DNA of 64,000 nucleotides from Algoriphagus pacificus (GTDB taxonomy: Bacteria; Bacteroidota; Bacteroidia; Cytophagales; Cyclobacteriaceae): NCBI RefSeq assembly GCF_017254845.1, contig NZ_JAFKCU010000001.1, forward strand, positions 827,048-891,047. The letters are read 5' to 3'. The notes beneath the pieces are model-generated. The model was not told the DNA's origin. It searched no databases and worked only from the letters and a program-made list of their open reading frames with translations. This document shows, in pieces, positions 1 through 7,874 of this stretch; within the stretch, counting starts at the first letter, position 1, and each line of letters begins with the position of its first letter. Made by a program: the position numbers and the translations under genes.

Positions 1-149
1 GCATTTGGTTCAAAGGAATCCAGCTTATCGCTCATTCTTTTTGAATAAAGTAATTCTTTGGCTATCGGCTGCCCATCCAACTCTTCTTGGGTTGGATCTT
101 CAGAGTTTATTGCATCGATTTTGGCAAGAGCCTGTCGAAAGAGATTCAT
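1..149 (-). CDS. DUF4202 family protein, 5' part only
   Basis: Only the first 49 codons lie in the window; the gene continues past the left edge. The visible N-terminus starts MNLFRQALAKIDAINSEDP and continues with ELLYSKRMSDKL, which resembles the start of DUF4202 (PF13875) proteins as I remember them. No reaction is established for that family. The ATG lies 11 bases after the nirD stop codon on the same strand, so this is the third gene of the nirB-nirD unit, and a link to nitrite or inorganic nitrogen/sulfur assimilation is inferred from position only. The family call rests on a short N-terminal match. Confidence 0.65.
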   Translation of the reverse strand, partial: MNLFRQALAKIDAINSEDPTQEELDGQPIAKELLYSKRMSDKLDSFEPN

Positions 150-160
150 GGTAAAATGGT

Positions 161-538
161 TTAATCAGCAAAACCAATATATACAATTCCATCTTCTATT
201 TTGACTGGGTAAGTGGCAATCCGGTATTCCTCTCCATTTAAATTACCGCCATCTTCCAGTGAAAAGGTCTTTTTATGCAAGGGACATGCGACTTTGGGAA
301 TGCCTGATGCATCGCCGATCATTCCTCGGGAAAGAACCATTTCCATTTTATGTGGACAAAGGTTTTGGCAGGCATACCAGCTGTCAGTTCTTTTGAAATA
401 ATAGACTGCTACCTGTTTTGATTTATACTTGATGCAGCCACCACCGTTTTCCGGGAAATCAACCGTATTTCCTACAGAGACCCAATTCAATACCTCTTGA
501 ACCTGGACAGTCTGATAATTTTTAAGTAGTTCTTCCAT
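161..538 (-). CDS. nirD: Nitrite reductase small subunit, Rieske-like (NirD)
   Basis: A 125-residue protein of the NirD/Rieske family, the small partner of cytoplasmic NADH-dependent assimilatory nitrite reductase. A complete Rieske-type ligand pattern is visible: Cys61-Pro-His63 and Cys85-Pro-Leu-His88, so a [2Fe-2S] cluster could bind. I chose the ATG at 538 because it gives the usual NirD length. An upstream in-frame TTG at 550 would overlap the nirB stop codon. With the ATG, nirB and nirD are separated by 5 bases, fitting translational coupling. It is followed at 11 bases by the DUF4202 gene. Confidence 0.93.
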   Translation of the reverse strand: MEELLKNYQTVQVQEVLNWVSVGNTVDFPENGGGCIKYKSKQVAVYYFKRTDSWYACQNLCPHKMEMVLSRGMIGDASGIPKVACPLHKKTFSLEDGGNLNGEEYRIATYPVKIEDGIVYIGFAD

Positions 539-543
539 AGCAA

Positions 544-3051
544 TTACCAAGGTTTTGGCATTTTTTGATCTCTCATCGGTACAAATACTAATTGATCATC
601 GCTTTCGTCGCTGTTTACGAAGTGCTTGAATCTTTTCATCATTTCAGGATTATCGATGGCTTCTTTCCACTCGCAAGTGTATTTGCTGACCAAATCTTCC
701 ATTTCCCTTTCCAGTTCTTCCCCCATTCCTAGTGAATCGTCTACCACCACTTGTTTCAAATAGGCAATACCACCATCCAGCTTTTCCAACCAAGGTGCAG
801 TTCGCATCAGTGGAGCGGCAGTTCGGATATAGTACATCAGGAAGCGGTCTAGGTATTTGATGCAGGTTTCGTCATCAAGCTGGGATGCGAGCAGAACCGC
901 ATGCTTCGGTGTTGCACCCCCGTTTCCACATACATATAAGTTCCAACCGCCCTCCACAGCTATGATTCCAAAATCTTTTCCTCTAGCTTCTGCACATTCC
1001 CGGATACATCCCGAAACGCCACCTTTTAATTTATGAGGCGACCTTAAGCCTTTATATCGCTCTTCGATCCGGATTGCAAAGCTCACCGAATCATGCATCC
1101 CATATCTGCACCAAGTAGAGCCCACACAGCTTTTGACTGTTCTAAGCGATTTGCCGTAGGCATGTCCACTTTCAAAGCCAGCTTCGATCAACTCATTCCA
1201 GATCAATGGCAACTCATGGAGTTGGGCACCGAAAAGATCTATCCTTTGTCCTCCGGTGATTTTGGTATAGAGGTCATATTTTTTGGCGACTTTACCGAGG
1301 ACGACTAGTTTCTCTGGAGTAATCTCTCCCCCCGGTACCCGAGGGACGACTGAGTAGGTGCCATTTCTCTGAATATTTGCCAAAAAACGGTCGTTTGAAT
1401 CCTGGATAGGAACTTGACGATTGGCCGTTTCCATAAAGATGCTGGCAAAAATGGATGCCATGACGGGTTTACAGATTTCGCAGCCATGACCATTGCCGTG
1501 TTTATCCAGAACTTCGTCAAAACCAGCGATTTTGTTCATTTTGATCAGGTCATAAAGCTCTTGTCGACTGTAATGGAAGTGCTCACAAACTGTTTCTTTC
1601 ACTTCCTGTCCCATGGATTTCAGGGTTTCATTGACCAGGTCCACCACCATAGGTTTGCATCCGCCACAACAGCTGGATGCTTTGGTAGTTTTTATAACCT
1701 CTTTCAAATTGGTGCAAGCCCCACTTTTCAAAGCATCGCAAATTGTACCTTTGCTCACAGACTCACAGGAGCAGATCTGAGCCGAATCAGGCAGGTCTAG
1801 TGCAGAACCGAAAGAGCCACTTTCTCCCCCTCTTGCGCCTAAGATTAAATCCTCGACATTTTCCGGAAGCTTGATGGCATTGAGGTATAACTGGAAAAGG
1901 GAGTTGTAATCAGAGGCATCACCAACTAATATTCCTCCAAGCAGTCTGCTGCCGTCTTTGGTGATATTGATTCTTTTGTAAATTCCTTTTTGTTTGTTTT
2001 CATAGCGAATTGCTGTGACTTCTTCGCCTTCGATGAAAGGATCCCCAAAAGTTGCCACTTCAGTTCCGACTAGTTTCAGTTTGGTCGACATGTCGATGCT
2101 TGGACTCATCAATTTATTTCCACCGGTAATCTGGTCCAATGCTACCGTGGCCATTTCGTAGCCCGGAGCGACTAAGCCATAAATTCCATTATTATAGAGT
2201 GCAACTTCCCCGATTGCGTAGATAGCAGGATCAGAAGTTTGCATTTTATTATTTACTTCTACACCGCCACGGCTACCTGTCACCAAGCCTGCCTTCACAG
2301 CCAATTCATCCCTAGGTCTGATACCTGCAGAAATGACCAACATATCATAAGTATGGCATTCTCCATTGAAAAATTCAATTCCTGTCATGGAAGTTTTCCC
2401 GGTAATCAGTTTGGAATTTTTGCCCAGATGAACTTTGATTCCTAGTTCTTCAATTTTTGACTTGAGCAGATCGCTAGCCGATTGATCCAGTTGTCTTGGC
2501 ATCAATCGTGGTGCAAATTCAATCACATGAGTCTCCATTCCCAATTCTTTGGTGGCGTTTGCGGCTTCAAGACCGAGAAGGCCGCCACCTAAAACGGCCG
2601 CTTTAAATTTCCCTTCTGCCTTCATTTTGAGGGCATAATTTTCAATTGCCTCTAAATCTTCGATGGTTCTATAGATAAAAACACCTGGTTTAGAAACGCC
2701 TTCCATAGGCGGAATAAAAGGAGAAGAGCCTGTTGCCAACACTAAATAATCATAATGAAAAGCCTCTCCTTTATGAGTTAGGACCAGTTTTGAAGTAGAA
2801 TTGATTTCAGAAATCATTTCTGAGGTCCGAAGCTGGATGTTGTTTTCTTCATACCAAGCTCTCGGAGCCAATAGAAGTGGTTGGTCGGATTTTAAAGAAA
2901 AATAGTCACTTAGGTGAACTCTGTCATAGGCTGGTCTTGCCTCTTCTCCAAAAACTAGAATTTCAAATTGATCACGGGAGGGGTGAGCTGCAAGTTTTTC
3001 GCAAAACTTATATCCTACCATGCCATTGCCTACGATGATTATCTTTTGCAT
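544..3051 (-). CDS. nirB: Assimilatory nitrite reductase [NAD(P)H] large subunit (NirB)
   Basis: An 835-residue flavo-sirohaem enzyme that reduces nitrite to ammonium in the cytoplasm. In order it shows an FAD/NAD(P) disulfide-oxidoreductase part (GNGMVG near residue 8, VLGGGLLGLEAA near 155), a BFD-like [2Fe-2S] segment rich in cysteines (ICSCES and SSCCGGCKP), a second BFD-like helix region (GCEICKP), a ferredoxin-like half-domain, and the sirohaem/4Fe-4S part with CVGSTWC and GCIREC. The length is typical for NirB. I start it at the ATG at 3051 (MQKIIIVGNG) because a TTG at 3072 only adds seven residues in front of the nucleotide-binding strand. It leads the nirB-nirD-DUF4202 unit; the upstream palindromes are listed separately. 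Confidence 0.95.
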   Translation of the reverse strand: MQKIIIVGNGMVGYKFCEKLAAHPSRDQFEILVFGEEARPAYDRVHLSDYFSLKSDQPLLLAPRAWYEENNIQLRTSEMISEINSTSKLVLTHKGEAFHYDYLVLATGSSPFIPPMEGVSKPGVFIYRTIEDLEAIENYALKMKAEGKFKAAVLGGGLLGLEAANATKELGMETHVIEFAPRLMPRQLDQSASDLLKSKIEELGIKVHLGKNSKLITGKTSMTGIEFFNGECHTYDMLVISAGIRPRDELAVKAGLVTGSRGGVEVNNKMQTSDPAIYAIGEVALYNNGIYGLVAPGYEMATVALDQITGGNKLMSPSIDMSTKLKLVGTEVATFGDPFIEGEEVTAIRYENKQKGIYKRINITKDGSRLLGGILVGDASDYNSLFQLYLNAIKLPENVEDLILGARGGESGSFGSALDLPDSAQICSCESVSKGTICDALKSGACTNLKEVIKTTKASSCCGGCKPMVVDLVNETLKSMGQEVKETVCEHFHYSRQELYDLIKMNKIAGFDEVLDKHGNGHGCEICKPVMASIFASIFMETANRQVPIQDSNDRFLANIQRNGTYSVVPRVPGGEITPEKLVVLGKVAKKYDLYTKITGGQRIDLFGAQLHELPLIWNELIEAGFESGHAYGKSLRTVKSCVGSTWCRYGMHDSVSFAIRIEERYKGLRSPHKLKGGVSGCIRECAEARGKDFGIIAVEGGWNLYVCGNGGATPKHAVLLASQLDDETCIKYLDRFLMYYIRTAAPLMRTAPWLEKLDGGIAYLKQVVVDDSLGMGEELEREMEDLVSKYTCEWKEAIDNPEMMKRFKHFVNSDESDDQLVFVPMRDQKMPKPW

Positions 3052-3054
3052 ATC

Positions 3055-3139
3055 TACGTAATTTAAACTCAAATATAAGTATAAATACGTAATTACAAAT
3101 GAAAAATGAAAAATTTACGTAATCAATATACGTATTGAT
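3055..3139 (-). promoter_or_regulatory. Cluster of TACGTA palindromes upstream of nirB
   Basis: The 5' flank of nirB holds four TACGTA sites at 3055-3060, 3086-3091, 3116-3121 and 3129-3134. The first three are 31 and 30 bases apart, close to three helical turns. The last lies inside a dyad with 7-base arms, ATCAATA at 3122-3128 and TATTGAT at 3133-3139. The layout looks like an operator array for a dimeric regulator of nitrite reductase. The regulator is unknown. The FNR consensus (TTGAT-N4-ATCAA) is not matched, because the half-sites face the other way. The region is very A+T-rich, so part of this could be chance. Confidence 0.4.
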
Positions 3140-3303
3140 ATCTAAATTAATTCACTCTAGTTGCTATTGTAAGTGGTTTGGGGTATTTATGAATACCTAG
3201 GTCCTTTTTCAAAAAGCCGAGTCTACATTAAGTAATTGGGTAAAATGATCCTTGATTACACTTGAAAAAATTGGAAGTAGATAAATCCGGCTTGACTAAA
3301 ATC

Positions 3304-3332
3304 AAAAAAAGCACCCCGAAAGAGGTGCTTTT
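3304..3332 (-). terminator. Rho-independent terminator of ndk
   Basis: A perfect 9-base stem (AAAAGCACC at 3307-3315 with GGTGCTTTT at 3324-3332) is followed on the minus strand by a T run. It lies 24 bases after the ndk stop codon. Confidence 0.85.
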
Positions 3333-3355
3333 AGCAATGATTGGGTAATGAAATA

Positions 3356-3778
3356 TTATCCGATTCTCTCGAATTGAGAGAAGAAGAAAGATCCTTCGAT
3401 CTCTGCATTTTCGTCAGAGTCAGATCCGTGTACTGCATTGGCTTCGATAGACTTAGCAAAGATCTTTCTGATAGTACCTTCAGCAGCATTTGCTGGGTTA
3501 GTAGCACCGATTAGATTTCTGTAATCTTCCACTGCGTTGTCTTTTTCTAGGATCGCTGCGATGATCGGTCCAGAAGACATATAAGTACAAAGATCCGCGT
3601 AGAAAGGTCTTTCCTTGTGTACTTCGTAGAATTTTCCAGCGATAGCTGGTGTCAATTGGGTAGCTTTCATTGCCACGATTTTGAAACCTGCCTCTTCGAT
3701 CATTTTAAGGATTGCTCCTGTGTTGCCGGCTTCGAAAGCATCTGGCTTAATCATGGTAAATGTTCTGTTTGCTGCCAT
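3356..3778 (-). CDS. ndk: Nucleoside diphosphate kinase
   Basis: A 140-residue Ndk that moves the terminal phosphate from one nucleoside triphosphate to another diphosphate through a phosphohistidine. The start FTMIKPDAF and the active-site segment NAVHGSDS, with His117 as the phospho-acceptor, are both present. The length is normal for the family. It is divergent from nrnA and has its own terminator. On the minus strand TATTTTTG (3813-3820, read leftward) resembles the Bacteroidota -7 box TAnnTTTG, but I see no clear -33 element. Confidence 0.97.
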   Translation of the reverse strand: MAANRTFTMIKPDAFEAGNTGAILKMIEEAGFKIVAMKATQLTPAIAGKFYEVHKERPFYADLCTYMSSGPIIAAILEKDNAVEDYRNLIGATNPANAAEGTIRKIFAKSIEANAVHGSDSDENAEIEGSFFFSQFERIG

Positions 3779-3966
3779 GTGTTATCTTTTTTACATTGGT
3801 TCAATTCGGCCGCAAAAATAGGTGATTTAAATCCATCTTCCGAGTATTCTAAACTATTTATCCCATATGATGTTAATTTTCAGGTAAATGCACAAGTTGG
3901 GATTTGTCAAAAAATTATTGACCTTTGCGACCTACTTAGAGCCAATAGTGCCGCTAATTTTATAAA

Positions 3967-5001
3967 ATGGAAGCATTAGCCTCATTTAAGAAAGAAATTT
4001 CATCCCCCAAAAAAATATTCATTACCACTCATGTGAAGCCCGATGCGGACGCATTAGGTTCCTCTTTGGGTCTTGCTAACTACTTGATCAAAAAGGGACA
4101 TGAGGTAAGCGTGGTGACTCCTTCTGACTATCCTTCTTTCCTGAATTGGATGAAAGGAAACGATGATGTACTGGATTTTAGCAAACCTGATCACCAGGAA
4201 ATTGCCACAAAAAAACTGGAAGAAGCAGATATTATCTTTTGCCTGGACTTCTCTGTACTCAACAGAGTCAATGAGCTGGGAGAGATGATCCGTGGATCCA
4301 AAGCCTTTGTGGTCAACATTGATCATCATCAGGATCCGGAAGATTTTGCAGATTTTGAATACTCCAGTACCAAAGCGGCAGCGACATGCGAGTTGGTTTA
4401 TGAGTTGATTGATGAACTGGGAGATAAAGAACTGATCGATAAAGATATCGCGGAGTGCCTCTATGCAGGTATCATGACAGATACTGGGGGATTTAGACAT
4501 CCTAATACCACTAAAAACGTGCATTTGGTGGTGGCTGAACTGATTGACCTTGGGGCTAATAGTTCACAAATCGCTAACTGGATTTATGATTCCAATTCAG
4601 TAAACCGGTTGAAGTTTATCGGCTTTGCGATCAGCAGAAGATTAATCGTCAGAGAAGATCTACACACTGCGTATTTTGCCATCAGCAAAAAAGATCTTAA
4701 AAAATATCAAAGCCAGACGGGAGATACAGAAGGTTTGGTCAATTATGCTTTATCTTTGGATGGCATAAAATTGGCTGCTTTGTTTTCTGAGCGTGAAGAT
4801 GGCATCAAGATCTCTTTCAGGTCATCCAGTGAAGTGGCTGTAAATAAGTTTGCTGCCAAGTACTTCAATGGAGGAGGTCATAAGAATGCTTCAGGAGGTA
4901 AGTCTACGCTGGGGTTAAAAGAAACTGTTGAGCATTTCGAGGCATTAGTCGAAGCAAATCAGGAGGAACTTTTCCCTGTTGAGACAATTGGAGCTGATTA
5001 A
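3967..5001 (+). CDS. nrnA: DHH/DHHA1 phosphoesterase, NrnA-type oligoribonuclease / pAp phosphatase
   Basis: A 344-residue cytoplasmic phosphoesterase. NrnA enzymes degrade 2-5 nucleotide RNA fragments and dephosphorylate 3'-phosphoadenosine 5'-phosphate, using Mn2+. The metal-binding signature HVKPDAD (His22, Asp26, Asp28), the DHH signature IDHHQDP, the segment IMTDTGGFRH and the DHHA1 substrate motif GGGHKNASGG near residue 305 are all visible. It starts 188 bases from the divergent ndk. The first FKBP lipoprotein gene starts 47 bases after its stop codon on the same strand, so it may lead that unit. The exact substrate preference within the DHH family is not shown by the sequence. Confidence 0.9.
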   Translation: MEALASFKKEISSPKKIFITTHVKPDADALGSSLGLANYLIKKGHEVSVVTPSDYPSFLNWMKGNDDVLDFSKPDHQEIATKKLEEADIIFCLDFSVLNRVNELGEMIRGSKAFVVNIDHHQDPEDFADFEYSSTKAAATCELVYELIDELGDKELIDKDIAECLYAGIMTDTGGFRHPNTTKNVHLVVAELIDLGANSSQIANWIYDSNSVNRLKFIGFAISRRLIVREDLHTAYFAISKKDLKKYQSQTGDTEGLVNYALSLDGIKLAALFSEREDGIKISFRSSSEVAVNKFAAKYFNGGGHKNASGGKSTLGLKETVEHFEALVEANQEELFPVETIGAD

Positions 5002-5048
5002 GCCCTAAAAACCACCCCTACAATACCTTGAAAATTCACTTAAACTTT

Positions 5049-5975
5049 ATGAAAAACAACAAAGGCCTTTTGGCTATTCTCGTACTTGTACTTGGCGCGT
5101 CAATCATTTCTTCATGCCAGAAGAAAAAAGTAACTGAAAAAGACGGAATCGAGTATGCATTTATTAAAGAAGGAAAAGAGAAAGCACCGAATGGTGAGTA
5201 TCTTCTTTACAACTTGGTGATTACAACAGGAAGTGATTCTGTGATTTATTCTACAGTTGATCAACCTTTTCCAGGGTATTTGATGGCGAATGATACCATC
5301 ACTCCTACCAATGGTATGGATGAGATTTTCCTGAACCTTAGACAAGGTGACAGCATTGCTTTTGAATCTACTGCGAAAATTATTTTCGGAGATAATTTCC
5401 CTCCATTCCTTCAGCCGGAAGACGTGGTAAAAGTTCGTTTGGGAGCATTTGAAATCATGGATCAGACTGAAATCGAAGCATTCTTTAACCAGACAATGGA
5501 AGCCGAAGAGGTAAAAAGAGCTGAGAGAGCCAAAGAATTGGTGGTCGAGGAAGCAAAAACTATTGAAGCTTATGTTGCGGAAAAGGGTTTAACTGCGAAT
5601 AAGACTGAAAGCGGTCTTTATTATGTAATCGAAGAAGAAGGAACAGGCGATGCCATCACTCCAGGAACTACCATGTATGTAGACTATGCTGGATACCTAT
5701 TGGACGGAACTTTGTTTGATACTTCTATCGAGAGTCTAGCAAAAGAAAACAATGTTTACAATGCACAAAGAGAATATACTCCTCTTCCTGTAAATGTTGG
5801 AATGGGCCAGGTAATTCCAGGATGGGATGAAGGTTTGTTGCTATTGAAAAATGGTTCTAAAGCTAAGTTCTTGATTCCTTCTCCACTTGCGTATGGCGAA
5901 AATGGTGCTGGAGGCTTGATCGGTCCCAACGCTATTCTTGTTTTTGACGTAGAGGTGAAAGATGTTCAGAAATAA
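5049..5975 (+). CDS. FKBP-type peptidyl-prolyl isomerase lipoprotein 1 (two FKBP-like halves)
   Basis: A 308-residue predicted lipoprotein with a signal peptide ending in the lipobox ISSC. Residues from about 35 to 140 form a degenerate FKBP-like half. The C-terminal half is a full FKBP domain that keeps the proline-isomerase pocket: Tyr in DYAGYLLDG, Phe-Asp in LFDTS, Trp in VIPGWDEG, Tyr in PLAYGENG and Phe in LVFDVEV. Between FDTS and VGMGQV there is an extra loop (AKENNVYNAQREY) that is absent from human FKBP12. I start it at the ATG at 5049, giving a standard lipoprotein leader, rather than the TTG at 5028. Gliding protein GldI is an FKBP lipoprotein of this kind, but that identity is not shown here. 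Confidence 0.85.
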   Translation: MKNNKGLLAILVLVLGASIISSCQKKKVTEKDGIEYAFIKEGKEKAPNGEYLLYNLVITTGSDSVIYSTVDQPFPGYLMANDTITPTNGMDEIFLNLRQGDSIAFESTAKIIFGDNFPPFLQPEDVVKVRLGAFEIMDQTEIEAFFNQTMEAEEVKRAERAKELVVEEAKTIEAYVAEKGLTANKTESGLYYVIEEEGTGDAITPGTTMYVDYAGYLLDGTLFDTSIESLAKENNVYNAQREYTPLPVNVGMGQVIPGWDEGLLLLKNGSKAKFLIPSPLAYGENGAGGLIGPNAILVFDVEVKDVQK

Positions 5976-6018
5976 TTCCGCTGAGAATTAGAACACATAT
6001 TTAAACTTTACCAACACA

Positions 6019-6576
6019 ATGAAAATTAATCTTTATTCAGTTTTTACCCTCCTTCTTGGATCTGTGGTTTTGTTTTCCTGTATAGATGAACAGGAGACTT
6101 CAGAGGCTATTTTTCAGGAAGACAAAGCGGCAATCGAGAATTATCTTGATACGGCATCTATTGTAAATGTCAAAGAATATTCCGAAGAAGCAGCTGCCTA
6201 TTATGTGATATGGCAAGAACTTTCGAATAGTAAGGATTCAGTTTTTGTTGGAGATACTGTTCAAGTCCATTACACAGGAAAATTCTTGAGTGGAAAAGTA
6301 TTTGATACCAGCATTGAGTCTGTGGCGAAAGCAAACGGTCTGTATAATGCCAATTACAATTACTTGCCACTTTCCTTTAAGACGGGATCAGGATACGTAC
6401 TTCCTGCTTTCGAATTTGGAATCAACTTGATGGAAGTTGGTGATAAAGCCACGATTATTTTGCCTTCAGAACTTGGGTATGGAAGAACCGGTCAAGGACC
6501 TGTCCCTGCAAATACTCCTTTGGTATTTGAAGTTGAGCTAATGGGTATTAAACCTGGACCTAGAGATAATAATTAA
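6019..6576 (+). CDS. FKBP-type peptidyl-prolyl isomerase lipoprotein 2
   Basis: A 185-residue predicted lipoprotein (leader ending FSC) with a single FKBP domain. It shares with its neighbours the inserted loop FDTSIESVAKANGLYN. The pocket is partly changed: Tyr in HYTGKF, Phe-Asp in VFDTS, Tyr in GYGRTG and Phe in LVFEVEL are kept, but the usual Trp of V-I-P-G-W is Phe in the segment YVLPAFEFG. Isomerase activity may therefore be weak. The stop codon shares one base with the ATG of the next FKBP gene (TAATG), so the two are translationally coupled. Confidence 0.85.
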   Translation: MKINLYSVFTLLLGSVVLFSCIDEQETSEAIFQEDKAAIENYLDTASIVNVKEYSEEAAAYYVIWQELSNSKDSVFVGDTVQVHYTGKFLSGKVFDTSIESVAKANGLYNANYNYLPLSFKTGSGYVLPAFEFGINLMEVGDKATIILPSELGYGRTGQGPVPANTPLVFEVELMGIKPGPRDNN

Positions 6577-7127
6577 TGAAATACTTATTTAATTTCCTTT
6601 TAATTGGAGTGTTTGCGGCGATGATCGCCTGTGAACCAAATAACCCTTTCGATACAGGACCTGTTTACGATGTAGATGGAAATCTGGCAATTGATTCAGT
6701 AAAGATCGCGGCTTATTTAGATACTGCTCAAATAGATAGTATTTATAGAATCCATGATCCAAGTGGTGTTGTTATCATCGTACAAGAAGAGGGAGAAGGG
6801 TCCAGACCAACTGGAGGAAATATAGTAAGAACAGACTATACAGGTTTGTTGATGTCTGATGGGTCTATTTTCGATACCAATAATGAGATTATCGCAAGAC
6901 AAAACGACCTGTATGTTGAAGGAAGGACTTACAACTTATTCAGTTTCGTAGTAGGAGCTGGAAATGTAATTACTGGCTGGGATATAGCATACCGTAGAAT
7001 GAGACCAGGTACAAAAGCCAGGTTGATTATTCCATCGCCTTATGGGTATCGTGATTCGGAATCGAATAGTAGGATACCTGCAAACTCAGTTTTAATGTTT
7101 GATGTAAACTTCAGAGGAATAGATTAA
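6576..7127 (+). CDS. FKBP-type peptidyl-prolyl isomerase lipoprotein 3
   Basis: A 183-residue predicted lipoprotein (leader ending IAC) with one FKBP domain. The pocket Tyr in DYTGLL, Phe-Asp in IFDTN, Trp in VITGWD, Tyr in YGYRDS and Phe in LMFDVNF are kept. The acidic residue that normally follows in G-W-D-E-G is lost (GWDIAYRRM). It carries the same type of inserted loop (IARQNDLYVEGRTY) as the two upstream paralogues. Its ATG overlaps the previous stop codon, and a bidirectional terminator follows directly, so it ends the FKBP unit. Confidence 0.83.
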   Translation: MKYLFNFLLIGVFAAMIACEPNNPFDTGPVYDVDGNLAIDSVKIAAYLDTAQIDSIYRIHDPSGVVIIVQEEGEGSRPTGGNIVRTDYTGLLMSDGSIFDTNNEIIARQNDLYVEGRTYNLFSFVVGAGNVITGWDIAYRRMRPGTKARLIIPSPYGYRDSESNSRIPANSVLMFDVNFRGID

Positions 7128-7128
7128 A

Positions 7129-7153
7129 AGAGGGCTTAGGCCCTCTTTTTTTT
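7129..7153. terminator. Bidirectional terminator between FKBP unit and the convergent membrane methyltransferase gene
   Basis: A 7-base GC-rich stem, AGAGGGC (7129-7135) with GCCCTCT (7140-7146), has a TTAG loop and a run of eight T on the plus strand. On the minus strand an A run precedes it and the convergent gene ends inside it, with its stop codon at 7136. Confidence 0.85.
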
Positions 7154-7726
7154 GAATAAAGCCGGAAAGAGCATGGGGACTTTTGACTGGTATTTTTCAT
7201 AGTTAGCCCCAAATAGTTCCCTGAGATTTTGTTCCTCAAAATAGATCCCAAAAGGAAGGTAAACGACCAAGCAAGCAAAATGAATCAAGGCTGTGAGCTG
7301 GGCAGAAACCATGAAATACCCCAAAAAGATCATCAGTAATCCTAGATACAAGGGATGTCTGCAATAGGAATAAAGTCCATCCGTCACCAAGCTTGTCTCT
7401 TCAGGTTCTGGGTTGATACCGATAAATTCTTTTAACCGAATCTGCTTGCTGGATTTCACACTGATGATCGTTCCAAATGCAGCTAACACATAGCCTAGAT
7501 AGGTAAGGATTGGTACAGGGTTTAGTATTTTTTGACTGGGAATAAGAATGGAATGAAGCATGATCCCAAGAAAAAAAATTGTTGAGAAAAAAGAATAGGC
7601 GAGTCTATACCATTTAAATCGATCTCCCAATTTTGCTTTTAGAATTCTTTTTAACTTGGTAGAAGCAAAAAGACTGTGGAGGATGTAAAAGACAGTCCAA
7701 TAGCCGACCAGAAGCAAATAATCCAT
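7136..7726 (-). CDS. Isoprenylcysteine carboxyl methyltransferase / phospholipid methyltransferase-like membrane protein
   Basis: A 196-residue integral membrane protein with about five hydrophobic segments. The C-terminal half has the ICMT/PEMT-type pattern LYSYCRHPLYLGLLM, then a Glu-Glu pair (FEEQNLRELFG) and YEKYQSKVPMLFP, which form the SAM-binding region in this superfamily. Bacterial members methylate unknown lipid or protein substrates, so the substrate cannot be given. It is convergent with the FKBP unit and shares its terminator. The final lysines (FKKKRA) are cytosolic-tail-like. Confidence 0.75.
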   Translation of the reverse strand: MDYLLLVGYWTVFYILHSLFASTKLKRILKAKLGDRFKWYRLAYSFFSTIFFLGIMLHSILIPSQKILNPVPILTYLGYVLAAFGTIISVKSSKQIRLKEFIGINPEPEETSLVTDGLYSYCRHPLYLGLLMIFLGYFMVSAQLTALIHFACLVVYLPFGIYFEEQNLRELFGANYEKYQSKVPMLFPALFKKKRA

Positions 7727-7819
7727 TTGTAAGTTTGAATACCCAATAACCTAATTTTTATGAAACCAAGCATTGCCAAAAAGCAACACTCTGACATGAT
7801 TATCAATATTGCGAGATTC

Positions 7820-7838
7820 TCCCGAAACAATATCGGGA
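7820..7838. repeat. 19-base palindromic element TCCCGA-N7-TCGGGA
   Basis: TCCCGAAACAATATCGGGA lies alone in the spacer before the saccharopine-dehydrogenase-like gene. It has the same length and layout as the three palindromes inside the broken tRNA-Val copies at 61.8-62.15 kb, differing in the centre. I read it as a member of the same short dispersed palindrome family. It is not followed by a T run long enough for a clear terminator. Confidence 0.55.
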
Positions 7839-7874
7839 CAAGCTTTTTGACCATTGAAAAACAATATTAATCTC

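Larger units (their letters stand above)
3052..3355. other. Intergenic region between nirB and ndk
   Basis: About 300 bases without a gene. The left third holds the TACGTA palindromes of the nirB promoter region, and the right end holds the ndk terminator hairpin. Between about 3140 and 3300 I see no open frame, hairpin or recognisable RNA. Confidence 0.6.

Noticed and set aside
3903-3927. Possible promoter of nrnA (TTTG and GACCTTTG)
   Set aside because: The -7 match lacks the leading TA and the spacing is too short; not strong enough to list.
3617-3979. Open frame of 120 codons antisense to ndk
   Set aside because: It runs through the ndk coding sequence and the divergent promoter; its protein shows no family features and is explained by the ndk codons.
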